Shown in pieces: positions 55,626 to 63,466 of a stretch of DNA of 64,000 nucleotides. A program made the position numbers and the translations under genes. This DNA is from Paractinoplanes brasiliensis. Its GTDB lineage: Bacteria > Actinomycetota > Actinomycetes > Mycobacteriales > Micromonosporaceae. Below the pieces are notes generated by a model. The model was given only the letters and a program-made list of their open reading frames with translations, had not been told where the DNA came from and ran no database searches. The stretch covers positions 1,488,001-1,552,000 of the forward strand of contig NZ_SNWR01000001.1 of assembly GCF_004362215.1 (NCBI RefSeq), given 5' to 3'. Every line of letters starts with the position of its first letter. Position 1 is the stretch's first letter.

Positions 55626-57154
55626 CGGGCTGCGCGCAGGGTTTCGGCCGAGGCGATGGCGGCCAGCACCGCGGCGGCCTTGTTGCGGGTTTCCTGCTCC
55701 TCGGATGCCGGGTCGGAGTCGGCGACGATGCCCGCCCCGGCGCCCACGTAGGCCACGCCGTCCTTGATCAAGGCGGTGCGGATGGCGATGGCCATGTCCA
55801 TGTCGCCGGCGAAACCGAAATAGCCCACGGTTCCGCCGTACAGGCCGCGGCGGGTCGGCTCCAGCGACTCGATGATCTCCATGGCGCGTACCTTGGGCGC
55901 CCCGGACAACGTGCCCGCCGGGAACGTCGCGGCCAGCGCGTCGAAGGCCGACCGGTCGTCACGCAGTTCGCCGACGACCGTCGACACGATGTGCATGACG
56001 TGGCTGTACCGCTCGATACGCGCGAACTCCGGCACCTCGACCGAACCCGCCCGGCAGACCCGGCCCAGGTCGTTGCGGCCCAGGTCGACCAGCATCACAT
56101 GCTCGGCGCGTTCCTTGGGGTCGGCCAGCAGCTCCGCCGCCAGCGCGTTGTCCTGCTCGGGCGTCGCGCCCCTCCACCGCGTACCGGCAATGGGGTGAAG
56201 AAGGGCGCGGCGGGCGCCTTCCTCATCGGCGCTGACCTTCAGATGCGCCTCGGGCGAGGATCCGACGATGTCGAAATCGTCGAACCGCAGCAGATACATG
56301 TACGGGCTCGGGTTGGTCGCGCGCAGCACCCGATAGACGTCGAGCGGGTCGGCGTCGGTCGGCCGCTCGAACCGCTGCGCCACCACGATCTGGAAGCACT
56401 CGCCGGCCCGGATCGCCTCCTTGGCCTCCTCGACCGCCTTCTGATACTCCCCCGGAGCCGTGCGGCTGACCGGTTCGCCGGCGGGCCGGCGCTCCACCGT
56501 GGAGATCATCGGCGGGGTGGGCCGGGACAGCGCGGTCGTCATGGCGTCGAGCCGGCCGACAGCGTTGTGATAGGCCGCCCGCCGGGCCTGATCGTCGGCG
56601 TCGTCAGCGAGAACGGCGTTGGCGACCAGGATGGCCGAACCGTCGTAGTGGTCGAGCACCACGAGGTCGGTCGCCAGCATCATCCCCAGCTCGGGCAGCG
56701 CCAGGTCGTCACCGGCCGACGAGGGCAGGCGTTCGAAACGGCGTACGAGGTCGTAACTCAGGTAGCCCACCATGCCGCCGGTCAGCGGGGGCAGGTCGCC
56801 GGGATCGGGACCGTCGGCGAGCGCGGCCACCGTCTCGCGCAACGCCACCACCGGGTCACCGGCGAGCGGCACACCGGCCGGCGGCGCGCCCAGCCAGTGG
56901 GCCTCGCCGTCGCGCTCGACCAGAGTGGCCGCGCTGCGCACGCCGACGAACGAATAGCGCGACCAAGCCGCGCCGGACGGACCGGCGCCCTGCTCGGCCG
57001 ACTCGAGCAGGAAGGTGCCCGGGCCGCCGGCCAGCTTGGTGTAGACACCGACCGGGGTCTCGCCGTCGGCCAGCAACCGCCGGGTGACCGGCACGACCCG
57101 CCGGCGCTGCCGCAGGAAGCCCGCCTCGTCGGGGGACACGGTTCCGCTGGTCAC
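55622..57154 (-). CDS. trpE: Anthranilate synthase component I
   Basis: A 510-residue enzyme starting tryptophan synthesis from chorismate. FLLES at about residue 48 is the feedback-binding LLES motif, with an insertion of about five residues before SRYSFVG. The C-terminal chorismate-binding domain has PSPYMYLLRFDDFDIVGSSPEAHLKV, PIAGTRWRG, DLGRNDLGRV, GTLSGAPKVRAMEIIE and RTALIKDGVAYVGAGAGIVADSDP. No trpG is adjacent. The GTG overlaps the hisI stop (GTGA), linking histidine and tryptophan synthesis as in other actinobacteria. Confidence 0.97.
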   Translation of the reverse strand: MTSGTVSPDEAGFLRQRRRVVPVTRRLLADGETPVGVYTKLAGGPGTFLLESAEQGAGPSGAAWSRYSFVGVRSAATLVERDGEAHWLGAPPAGVPLAGDPVVALRETVAALADGPDPGDLPPLTGGMVGYLSYDLVRRFERLPSSAGDDLALPELGMMLATDLVVLDHYDGSAILVANAVLADDADDQARRAAYHNAVGRLDAMTTALSRPTPPMISTVERRPAGEPVSRTAPGEYQKAVEEAKEAIRAGECFQIVVAQRFERPTDADPLDVYRVLRATNPSPYMYLLRFDDFDIVGSSPEAHLKVSADEEGARRALLHPIAGTRWRGATPEQDNALAAELLADPKERAEHVMLVDLGRNDLGRVCRAGSVEVPEFARIERYSHVMHIVSTVVGELRDDRSAFDALAATFPAGTLSGAPKVRAMEIIESLEPTRRGLYGGTVGYFGFAGDMDMAIAIRTALIKDGVAYVGAGAGIVADSDPASEEQETRNKAAAVLAAIASAETLRAAR

Positions 57155-57846
57155 TGCCCCGCCACCTCCGCCACGCCCGACCGGGCGATCGTGCTCGCTT
57201 CGCCGTTCGTGCTCGCTTCGCCGGACGCGCCCCTCGCGCCACGCAGGCTTGCTCCGCCGGGCGCGGTCGTTGCTCCGCCGGGCGCGGTCGTTGCTCCGCC
57301 GGGCGCGGTCGTTGCTCCGCCGGGCGCGGTCGCTGCTTCGCCGGGCATGGTCGTTACTTCACCGGACGTGGTCGCTGCTTCGCCGGACGTGGTCGTCGCT
57401 TCGCCGGACGTGGTCGCTGCTCCGCCGGGCACGGTCGTCGCTTCGCCGGACGCGGTCGTCGCTTCGCCGGACGCGGTCGCGGCTTCGCCGGACGTGGTCG
57501 TCAACGGCAGTTCGTCGAAGAAGCAGCTGTGCGCGCCGGTGTGGCAGGCCGCGCCGACCTGGTCGACGGTCACGAGAAGGGCGTCGCCGTCACAGTCGAG
57601 GGCGACGCTGTGCACGTACTGGAAATGGCCGGAGGTCGCGCCCTTCACCCAGTACTCCCGGCGGCTGCGGGACCAGTACGTCGCCCGCCCGGTCGTCAGC
57701 GTGCGACGCAGCGCCTCGTCGTCCATCCAGGCCAGCATGAGGACATCTCCGCTGCCGTGCTCCTGCACGATCGCCGCCACCAGGCCGTCGGAGGTGCGCT
57801 TGAGCCGCTCGGCAATCGCCGGATCCAGGTCGGTCTTCACTACCAC
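57151..57846 (-). CDS. hisI: Phosphoribosyl-AMP cyclohydrolase with heptapeptide-repeat tail
   Basis: A protein of about 231 residues. The first ~115 are the complete HisI enzyme of histidine synthesis: VLMLAWMDDEALRRTLTTGRATYWSRSR, YVHSVALDCDGDALLVTVDQ and the zinc cysteines in GAACHTGAHSCFF. Normal HisI ends here. Another ~115 residues follow, with about twelve copies of a TTxSGEA or TTAPGGA heptad (21-base DNA unit), then SLRGARGASGEASTNGEAST. GTG 57846 is chosen because GGGGGAG lies nine bases upstream; an ATG at 57864 would add six residues. Confidence 0.9.
   Translation of the reverse strand: MVVKTDLDPAIAERLKRTSDGLVAAIVQEHGSGDVLMLAWMDDEALRRTLTTGRATYWSRSRREYWVKGATSGHFQYVHSVALDCDGDALLVTVDQVGAACHTGAHSCFFDELPLTTTSGEAATASGEATTASGEATTVPGGAATTSGEATTTSGEAATTSGEVTTMPGEAATAPGGATTAPGGATTAPGGATTAPGGASLRGARGASGEASTNGEASTIARSGVAEVAGQ
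57247..57503. repeat. 21-bp in-frame tandem repeat at the hisI 3' end
   Basis: About twelve copies of a 21-base unit, for example GTCGTTGCTCCGCCGGGCGCG on the plus strand, run through the end of hisI and give the heptapeptide tail. Four copies near 57265-57330 are nearly identical and the others drift, so expansion looks recent. Confidence 0.88.
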
Positions 57847-57985
57847 GCGACGATTCTCCCCCATCCACCGCTCGCGACCGTTGGCCGCCCGACACCCGCT
57901 CGCGCCGGCCACAGCCCCACTCCCCCACCCCACCCAACCGGGGGCGGGCCCAGACCTTAAACCTTGATCGCGTTCCGGGCCGGAG

Positions 57986-57994
57986 TTGTCCACA
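57986..57994 (+). promoter_or_regulatory. DnaA-box sequence TTGTCCACA (copy 1)
   Basis: An exact match to the DnaA box preferred in Streptomyces (TTGTCCACA), embedded in GGAGTTGTCCACAGG. It lies upstream of hisI and 155 bases from an identical copy in the same orientation. Confidence 0.55.
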
Positions 57995-58140
57995 GGCGAC
58001 CGTCGGTCACTGAGAGAAACCGCCCGATCACTTCTAACAAGTAGGGAACGCCGGCGAGGCTCGTGTCCCGCCTGCTGTGGAAGTAGGTGAATACCGCCCG
58101 GGCGCCGGCCCGGCCGGATCGAGGGTGAGGGCGCCGGGAG

Positions 58141-58149
58141 TTGTCCACA
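58141..58149 (+). promoter_or_regulatory. DnaA-box sequence TTGTCCACA (copy 2)
   Basis: The second exact copy, again in GGAGTTGTCCACAGG, 232 bases before the giant repeat protein start. Two boxes are too few for an origin; DnaA titration or DnaA-controlled transcription is possible. Confidence 0.55.
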
Positions 58150-58380
58150 GGTGGGCGATACGGGGTTGCGAAATCACGTCGAGCGGGGCCGGGACGAGGC
58201 CGTCCGGGGCCAGGCCGACGCGGCCCACGATCCGGGCACGGGGGATGCCTCTTGCACCGCGGGACGGTACCGTCGTCGTGCGTTGCACCCAGTCAGGGGT
58301 GTTTGCAGCCGCCTCCCCAGAGGGTTACCGCAGCTCAAGTCCGCGGGTGGCGTAACCGGAGCGACGGGAGTCTCAAACCG

Positions 58381-61300
58381 ATGGAGCCGACGTCCAACCC
58401 CGACAACAGTCGGCCGTCGCGTGGGCTGGCCCGATTCTGGCCGGTTCATCGCGACGCCGAGGACGAGGGTGTCGCGCCCGATTCGCCGGGGATGCCGGGC
58501 ACACTTTCGGGTGAAACCGAGATGGTTCCGCTGGGATCGCGCCGGTCGGTGAACGGCTTGGGCGTGGACGGCTCGGTGAGCAGCCCCCCGGACGACGGCC
58601 AGACCTCCGGCCCGCCGCACGACATGCAAGCGAGCGGACCCCCGTACGCAGGGCAGACCAGCGGGCCGCCGCATTCCGGTCAGACGAGCGGGCCTCCGGC
58701 CATCGGACAGGCCGGCGGACCGCATCACGGCCGGACGAGCGAATACTCACGTAACCCGGAGACAAGCGCGGCTCCCCACAACGGGCAGACGAGCGGGCCG
58801 CCGCACATCGGCTTTTCCGTCGGTCACCCCACGGCCAACCGGCAGGCGGCGATGCCGTTGACGCAGCCCGGCCCCGGACGGGTCGGCACCCCGGCAACGC
58901 CGTACGGACACGGCGGAGGCGGCTATGACGGCCCCCGCCCCACGGGAGTGCCGGGTCCGACCGGCTCGAACGGCAGCGCAGGAACGTCCGGCCAGTACGG
59001 TCCGGGTCCGGGCGGCGCGGGTGAGAGCGGCATCACCGGGAGCCCCCTCGGCGGACGCATCGCGGGCCGCGACGGCTTCAATGCGAGCCCGGTCGGCGAC
59101 AGCCTCAACCCGAGCAGCCCGGGTGGCGACAGCCTCAACCCGAGCGGTACGGACCGCGACGGCCTCAAACCGAGCGGCGCCGGCGGAAACACCTTCGACG
59201 CAGGCAGCCTGAACGGGGACGGGGTCAACACGAGCGGCAACCTCTACGCAACCGGTCCGGGCACAAGTGGCCCACGCGGGGACGACGCCGGTGGGGGCAC
59301 CAGCCGGAACCCGGCCGGCCGCAACGGTCAGGGCAGCGGAGACGAGCGCCCGTCCGGCGAGAACGGCTTCGGCGGAGCCAGCGGCAGTGGCATCAGGGGT
59401 ACGGGCGGCACGCACAGCCTGGCCGGTGACTACAGCGTGAGCGGGACGTACGGATCGCTGGGCGCGCGCGAATCCGCTGGGCTGCTCGGCAGGAACGCGC
59501 CGCTGTTCGGCGGGAACCGGGGTGGCCGAACCGGCGCCGACGGTAACGGACCGGTCAACGGCGCTGACAACCGGCCACCGGGCAGCACGAACGGCGCGGC
59601 GAGCGGAAACGGCCCTCTGGACGCGGGCGCGAACCGGCCCGTCAGCGGCGGCCCTCAGGGTGCGCCAGGTGCCGACAGCGGCCCAGGCGTCAACGGCAAA
59701 GACCCGCTCGACGCCGGCAACAACCGCCCCGCCGACGGCCGCCTCCAAGGCGCGCCAGGCGCCGACAGCCGCCCAGGCGTCAACGGCAAAGACCCGCTCG
59801 ACGCCGGCAACAACCGCCCCGCCGACGGCCGCCTCCAAGGCGCGCCAGGCGCCGACAGCCGCCCAGGCGTCAACGGCAAAGACCCGCTCGACGCCGGCAA
59901 CAACCGGCCTGTCAGCGGCGGGCCCGGCATCCCGCCGGGCCGGAACGCGGACAGAACGCTCGGTGACAGCGCCAACCGGCCGTTCGGCGGCAGCGCATCC
60001 GAACCGCTCGGCGCCCGGTCCCTCGGCGGCAGCGGGAGTGACCCGCTCGCTGCCTGGAACGGACGGCCGAGTACGGAGAGCGGGCTGCTCGGTGAGGGAG
60101 GCGGCGTTCGCAGCGCCGGTGGGCGGAGCGGGGCGCACAGCGCGGACCGGCCGGTGAGTCCGAGCGCCCCGGCCGGGCCGGTGAGCGGCCCGCCACAACA
60201 GGTCAGCGGCCCGCCTCAGCAGGTCAGCGGCCCGCCGCTCCAAAGCAGCGTGCTCCCCCACCAGACCAGCGCGGTTCCGCCCCGAACCAGCGGGGTGCCC
60301 CACCAGACCAGCGGGGCGCCGCATCAGACGAGTGGGCCCGTACGGCCGGTCGGCGACCCCCTCGGCGGGCCGCCGCCTCAGGCCGACAAGCCCGTCAGCG
60401 GGCCGCCGCGTCAAGCCGACAAGCCCGTCAGCGGGCCGCCGCGTCAAGCCGACAAGCCCGTCAGCGGGTCACCGCGCCAGGCCGACGAACCCGTCAGCGG
60501 GCCGCCGCGTCAAGCCGGCTGGCCGGTCAGCGCGGTGCCGCGGCAGGTCAGCGGGGTGCCCGCCGAGCGCGATTCTGATCACTCCCGGGTTGCTGGGGAT
60601 GAGGGCCGGGACGAGCCGGCCGTAGAGTCCGGTTTCGGCGGTCCCTGGGAACGGGACTTCGGAGGCTTCGGGCTGGGTGGGCGTAACAACCAGTTCCTGT
60701 TCGGCGGTCGTCATCCGGCGGAGTCGAAGCCTGGCCTCAACGGCCACGGTCACGGCGGCGCCAACGGGCGGGCGGCCGAGCCGGAGCACGTGGAAGCGCA
60801 AGACGAGAACGGGCGTGATGACATGAACGGACGGGTTCCCGACACCGGGCCCGCGAAGCCGGTCCCTGGGCTGGGCAACGCGGGCGCCGACGAGACCACC
60901 GGACGCCGCGCCGCCCCGGACGACATCGACACCCGCCGTACGGCAGCCGGGTGGGCCTCGGTGCCGACTTCGACCCACCCGATCGTCGGCCCGACGTCGT
61001 CGCCGCCGGCGTCGAGCGCCCCGGTGAGCGGTTCCCCGGTCAGCGCCTCCCCGGTGTCGGCGAACCCCGTGTCGTCCGGCCCGCTGTCGCCGGACCCGCT
61101 GTCGTCGAAGCCGGTCTCGGCCAACCCCCTGTCGGCGAAGCCTGAGCCGGCCGACCCCCTGGCCTCGTCCAAGCCGGTGTCGGCCGGCCCCTTGGCCTCG
61201 GACCCGCTCTCGCCGGGCCCGACGCCGGCCCGCCCGCTCTCGCCGGGGCCCACGTCGGCCCGCCCGATGTCGCCGGGGCCCACGTCGGCCCGCCCGATGT

Positions 61301-61902
61301 CGCCGGGGCCGGTGTTCGGCGCCGCCTACGGGCAGCCCCCGGCGTACACCCCGGCCCTGCCCGACCCGGACGAGGGCCCGGTCTCCGGGGTTCCGGCGCC
61401 GCGCGCGGCCGCCAGCATCCCGGTTCCGGTGGCGAAACCGTCGACCGGTGACCCTCTGACGCAGTCACCGTCGCAGCCGTCCGAGCCCGCCGCCGGGGGG
61501 AAAGAGCCGCGCCGCTCGGCCAGCCTCGAGGATGCCGAGCCGGTCCGCCGGGGCCGTCGCGCCGCCCCGGAGGATCCCGAGGAGGAACTGGTCGCCGAAG
61601 AGGTCGCGATGCGCCCGGGTGACGTCGCGGCAGGGCACATCGCGTTCTGGGACGACGATGCCGTACGGCACTTCCGGGCCGCCTGGCACGAGGTCAAGGC
61701 CGAGTTCGTCGACGACCCGGAGACGGCCCTGACCCGGGCGCACGACCTGCTCACGGACGCGGTCAACGAGCTCACCGAGGCGTTGCTGGCCGAGCGTGAC
61801 GAACTGGACCCGCTGCGCGGCAACGGCAAACCCGACACCGAGAGCATGCGGATGGCGATGCGCGGCTACCGGGAATTCCTGGACCGCATCCTGTCGCTGT
61901 AA
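58381..61902 (+). CDS. Giant Pro/Gly/Ser repeat protein with conserved C-terminal helical domain
   Basis: A 1173-residue protein, largely disordered and rich in Gly, Pro, Ser and Asn. It contains TSGPPH repeats near residues 75-150, three 30-residue repeats of the GVNGKDPLDAGNNRPADGRL type (about 437-510), an 11-residue PVSGPPRQADK repeat (about 668-715) and SP-rich units (about 880-985). The last ~95 residues are ordered: AGHIAFWDDDAVRHFRAAWHEVKAEFVDDPETALTRAHDLLTDAVNELTEALLAERDELD then RGYREFLDRILSL, a conserved domain of unknown function in actinobacterial hypothetical proteins. No signal or TM segment is seen. ATG 58381 has GGGAG about 11 bases upstream. Confidence 0.78.
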   Translation: MEPTSNPDNSRPSRGLARFWPVHRDAEDEGVAPDSPGMPGTLSGETEMVPLGSRRSVNGLGVDGSVSSPPDDGQTSGPPHDMQASGPPYAGQTSGPPHSGQTSGPPAIGQAGGPHHGRTSEYSRNPETSAAPHNGQTSGPPHIGFSVGHPTANRQAAMPLTQPGPGRVGTPATPYGHGGGGYDGPRPTGVPGPTGSNGSAGTSGQYGPGPGGAGESGITGSPLGGRIAGRDGFNASPVGDSLNPSSPGGDSLNPSGTDRDGLKPSGAGGNTFDAGSLNGDGVNTSGNLYATGPGTSGPRGDDAGGGTSRNPAGRNGQGSGDERPSGENGFGGASGSGIRGTGGTHSLAGDYSVSGTYGSLGARESAGLLGRNAPLFGGNRGGRTGADGNGPVNGADNRPPGSTNGAASGNGPLDAGANRPVSGGPQGAPGADSGPGVNGKDPLDAGNNRPADGRLQGAPGADSRPGVNGKDPLDAGNNRPADGRLQGAPGADSRPGVNGKDPLDAGNNRPVSGGPGIPPGRNADRTLGDSANRPFGGSASEPLGARSLGGSGSDPLAAWNGRPSTESGLLGEGGGVRSAGGRSGAHSADRPVSPSAPAGPVSGPPQQVSGPPQQVSGPPLQSSVLPHQTSAVPPRTSGVPHQTSGAPHQTSGPVRPVGDPLGGPPPQADKPVSGPPRQADKPVSGPPRQADKPVSGSPRQADEPVSGPPRQAGWPVSAVPRQVSGVPAERDSDHSRVAGDEGRDEPAVESGFGGPWERDFGGFGLGGRNNQFLFGGRHPAESKPGLNGHGHGGANGRAAEPEHVEAQDENGRDDMNGRVPDTGPAKPVPGLGNAGADETTGRRAAPDDIDTRRTAAGWASVPTSTHPIVGPTSSPPASSAPVSGSPVSASPVSANPVSSGPLSPDPLSSKPVSANPLSAKPEPADPLASSKPVSAGPLASDPLSPGPTPARPLSPGPTSARPMSPGPTSARPMSPGPVFGAAYGQPPAYTPALPDPDEGPVSGVPAPRAAASIPVPVAKPSTGDPLTQSPSQPSEPAAGGKEPRRSASLEDAEPVRRGRRAAPEDPEEELVAEEVAMRPGDVAAGHIAFWDDDAVRHFRAAWHEVKAEFVDDPETALTRAHDLLTDAVNELTEALLAERDELDPLRGNGKPDTESMRMAMRGYREFLDRILSL
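59662..59907. repeat. 90-bp in-frame tandem repeat
   Basis: Two full and two partial copies of a 90-base unit, with junctions at GTCAACGGCAAA (59689, 59779, 59869). Copies at 59701-59790 and 59791-59880 are identical, so the duplication is recent. It encodes a 30-residue repeat in the giant protein. Confidence 0.92.
60373..60516. repeat. 33-bp in-frame tandem repeat (PVSGPPRQADK)
   Basis: About four copies of a 33-base unit containing GTCAGCGGGCCGCCGCGTCA, with small drift in the outer copies. It encodes an 11-residue repeat in the giant protein. Confidence 0.85.
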
Positions 61903-61908
61903 GAAATC

Positions 61909-61942
61909 AGACCCTCATCCCGTACGGGGTGGGGGTCTTTTT
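61909..61942 (+). terminator. Rho-independent terminator after the giant repeat protein
   Basis: Arms AGACCCTCA and TGGGGGTCT pair around an inner CCCGTACGGG palindrome, followed directly by a run of T. It starts 7 bases after the stop codon. This is the most classical terminator in the window. Confidence 0.88.
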
Positions 61943-61952
61943 CTGCCCGCGG

Positions 61953-61988
61953 AATTCATCTACTGTTGAGTTCAACGAGTGATGAATT
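61953..61988. promoter_or_regulatory. 36-bp dyad operator upstream of ABC exporter
   Basis: A nested inverted repeat centred at 61970.5: outer arms AATTCATC and GATGAATT, inner arms GTTGA and TCAAC around GT. It ends 14 bases before the ATPase start and overlaps its likely promoter. The size fits a TetR operator, and a TetR gene is third in the same operon, so autoregulated repression is likely. Confidence 0.8.
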
Positions 61989-62002
61989 TGAGGGAGGGCG
62001 AT

Positions 62003-62725
62003 ATGGACAGCGCCGTCGAGGTGCGGGACCTCGTCGTGGAACGTGGCCGGAAAGAGGTGTTGCACGGCATCAGTTGCGAGGTTCAACGCGGCGCGGTGAC
62101 CGGGCTGCTCGGCCCGAGCGGCAGCGGCAAGACCACTCTGATCAGGGCGATCGTGGGTGTGCAGATCGTGCGGTCGGGCACGGTGACGGTGCTGGGCCGG
62201 GCCGCGGGCAGCGCCTCCCTGCGCCGTGAGCTGGGTTATGTCACGCAGGCGCCCAGCGTCTACGCCGACCTTTCCGTACGCGAGAACGCGCGCTACTTCG
62301 CAACCCTGCTCGGGCTGGGTGCGGCGGAGGCCGACCGCGCGATCGCCGACGTCGGGTTGAGCGGGGCGAAGGATCAGCTGGTCGGCAACCTGTCCGGCGG
62401 GCAGCGCAGCCGGGCGTCGCTGGCGTGCGCGCTGATCGGCGAGCCGAAGCTGCTGGTGCTCGACGAGCCGACCGTCGGGCAGGACCCGGTGCTGCGGGCC
62501 GACCTGTGGGGGCGCTTCCACGAGCTGGCCGCCGCCGGCACGACGCTGCTGGTGTCGAGCCATGTGATGGACGAGGCGGGCCGCTGCGACCGGCTGCTGC
62601 TCATCCGCGAGGGCCGGCTGATCGGCGACGACACCCCGGCCGCCATCCGTACGGCGGCGGGGACGGACGACCTGGAAGAGGCGTTCCTGAGGTTGATCCG
62701 CGAGCGGGAGCAGGTGACGGCATGA
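62003..62725 (+). CDS. ABC exporter ATP-binding protein (drug/antibiotic type)
   Basis: A 240-residue ATPase of the ABC-2 export class (DrrA/CcmA-like). Walker A is GPSGSGKTT, Q-loop YVTQAPSVYADLSVREN, signature LSGGQRSRASLACAL, Walker B LLVLDEPTVGQDP and switch His VSSHVMDEAGRC. GGGAGG lies just before ATG 62003; an ATG at 61979 lies inside the operator and lacks a site. The stop overlaps the permease start (ATGA). Confidence 0.94.
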   Translation: MDSAVEVRDLVVERGRKEVLHGISCEVQRGAVTGLLGPSGSGKTTLIRAIVGVQIVRSGTVTVLGRAAGSASLRRELGYVTQAPSVYADLSVRENARYFATLLGLGAAEADRAIADVGLSGAKDQLVGNLSGGQRSRASLACALIGEPKLLVLDEPTVGQDPVLRADLWGRFHELAAAGTTLLVSSHVMDEAGRCDRLLLIREGRLIGDDTPAAIRTAAGTDDLEEAFLRLIREREQVTA

Positions 62726-63459
62726 GCGTGCGCATCACGTTCGCCACGGCCGGGCGGGTGCTGCGGCAACTGCGGCACGATCGCCGCACCGTCGCGCTGC
62801 TCATCGTCGTACCGGCGCTGCTTCTGACCCTGTTGTTCTTCATGTTCGACGGCGCGGGCGGGACGTTCGACCGGATCGCGCTGATCATGCTCGGCGTCTT
62901 CCCGTTCACGATCATGTTTCTGGTGACCAGCATCGCCATGCTCCGCGAGCGCACGTCCGGCACGCTGGAGCGTCTGCTCACCACGCCGCTCGGCAAGATC
63001 GACCTGCTTTTCGGGTACGGGCTGGCGTTCGGTCTCGCCGCGGCCGTGCAAGGGGCGGTCGCGACCGGGGTGGCGTACTGGCTGCTGGGTCTGGACACCG
63101 CCGGAAACGTGGGGCTGGTCGTGCTCATCGCGGTCGTCAACGCCGTGCTGGGGGTCGCGCTCGGCCTGTTCTGCAGCGCCTTCGCCCGTACGGAGTTCCA
63201 GGCCGTACAGTTCCTACCGGTGGTCGTGATCCCGCAACTGCTGCTGTGCGGGCTGTTCGTGCCGCGCGGGCAGATGGCAGGCTGGCTCGAGGGCATCAGC
63301 AACGCGCTGCCGCTCACGTACGCGGTGGAAGCGCTGGCCGAGGTGGGGCGCGCGACCGACCCGACCACGACGATGTGGCGTGACCTGGCGATCGTCGCGG
63401 GCGCGGCGATGGTGGCACTGGTGCTGGCGGCCGCGACCCTGCGGCGGAGGACTCCCTAG
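62722..63459 (+). CDS. ABC-2 type exporter permease
   Basis: A 245-residue membrane protein with six helices: ALLIVVPALLLTLLFFMF, IALIMLGVFPFTIMFLVTSIAML, GYGLAFGLAAAVQGAVATGVAYWL, VGLVVLIAVVNAVLGVALGLF, VQFLPVVVIPQLLLCGLFV and a last one near the C-terminus. ERTSGTLERLLTTPL is the conserved ABC-2 motif. It pairs with the ATPase for export of an unknown, likely toxic, compound. The ATG overlaps the ATPase stop. Confidence 0.94.
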   Translation: MSVRITFATAGRVLRQLRHDRRTVALLIVVPALLLTLLFFMFDGAGGTFDRIALIMLGVFPFTIMFLVTSIAMLRERTSGTLERLLTTPLGKIDLLFGYGLAFGLAAAVQGAVATGVAYWLLGLDTAGNVGLVVLIAVVNAVLGVALGLFCSAFARTEFQAVQFLPVVVIPQLLLCGLFVPRGQMAGWLEGISNALPLTYAVEALAEVGRATDPTTTMWRDLAIVAGAAMVALVLAAATLRRRTP

Positions 63460-63466
63460 GAGATTT

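Larger units (their letters stand above)
57847..58380. other. Divergent intergenic region upstream of hisI and the giant repeat protein
   Basis: A 534-base region that must contain both promoters. It holds two copies of GGAGTTGTCCACAGG, each with the actinobacterial DnaA box TTGTCCACA. No gene with good codon bias was recognised; open frames here are short extensions or shadows. Confidence 0.6.

Noticed and set aside
57847..58380. Chromosomal or plasmid origin of replication
   Set aside because: Only two DnaA boxes, no AT-rich unwinding segment and no dnaA, dnaN or rep gene alongside.
59662..60516. CRISPR-like or mobile repeats
   Set aside because: The repeats are in frame inside one open frame and have no spacers, inverted ends or transposase.
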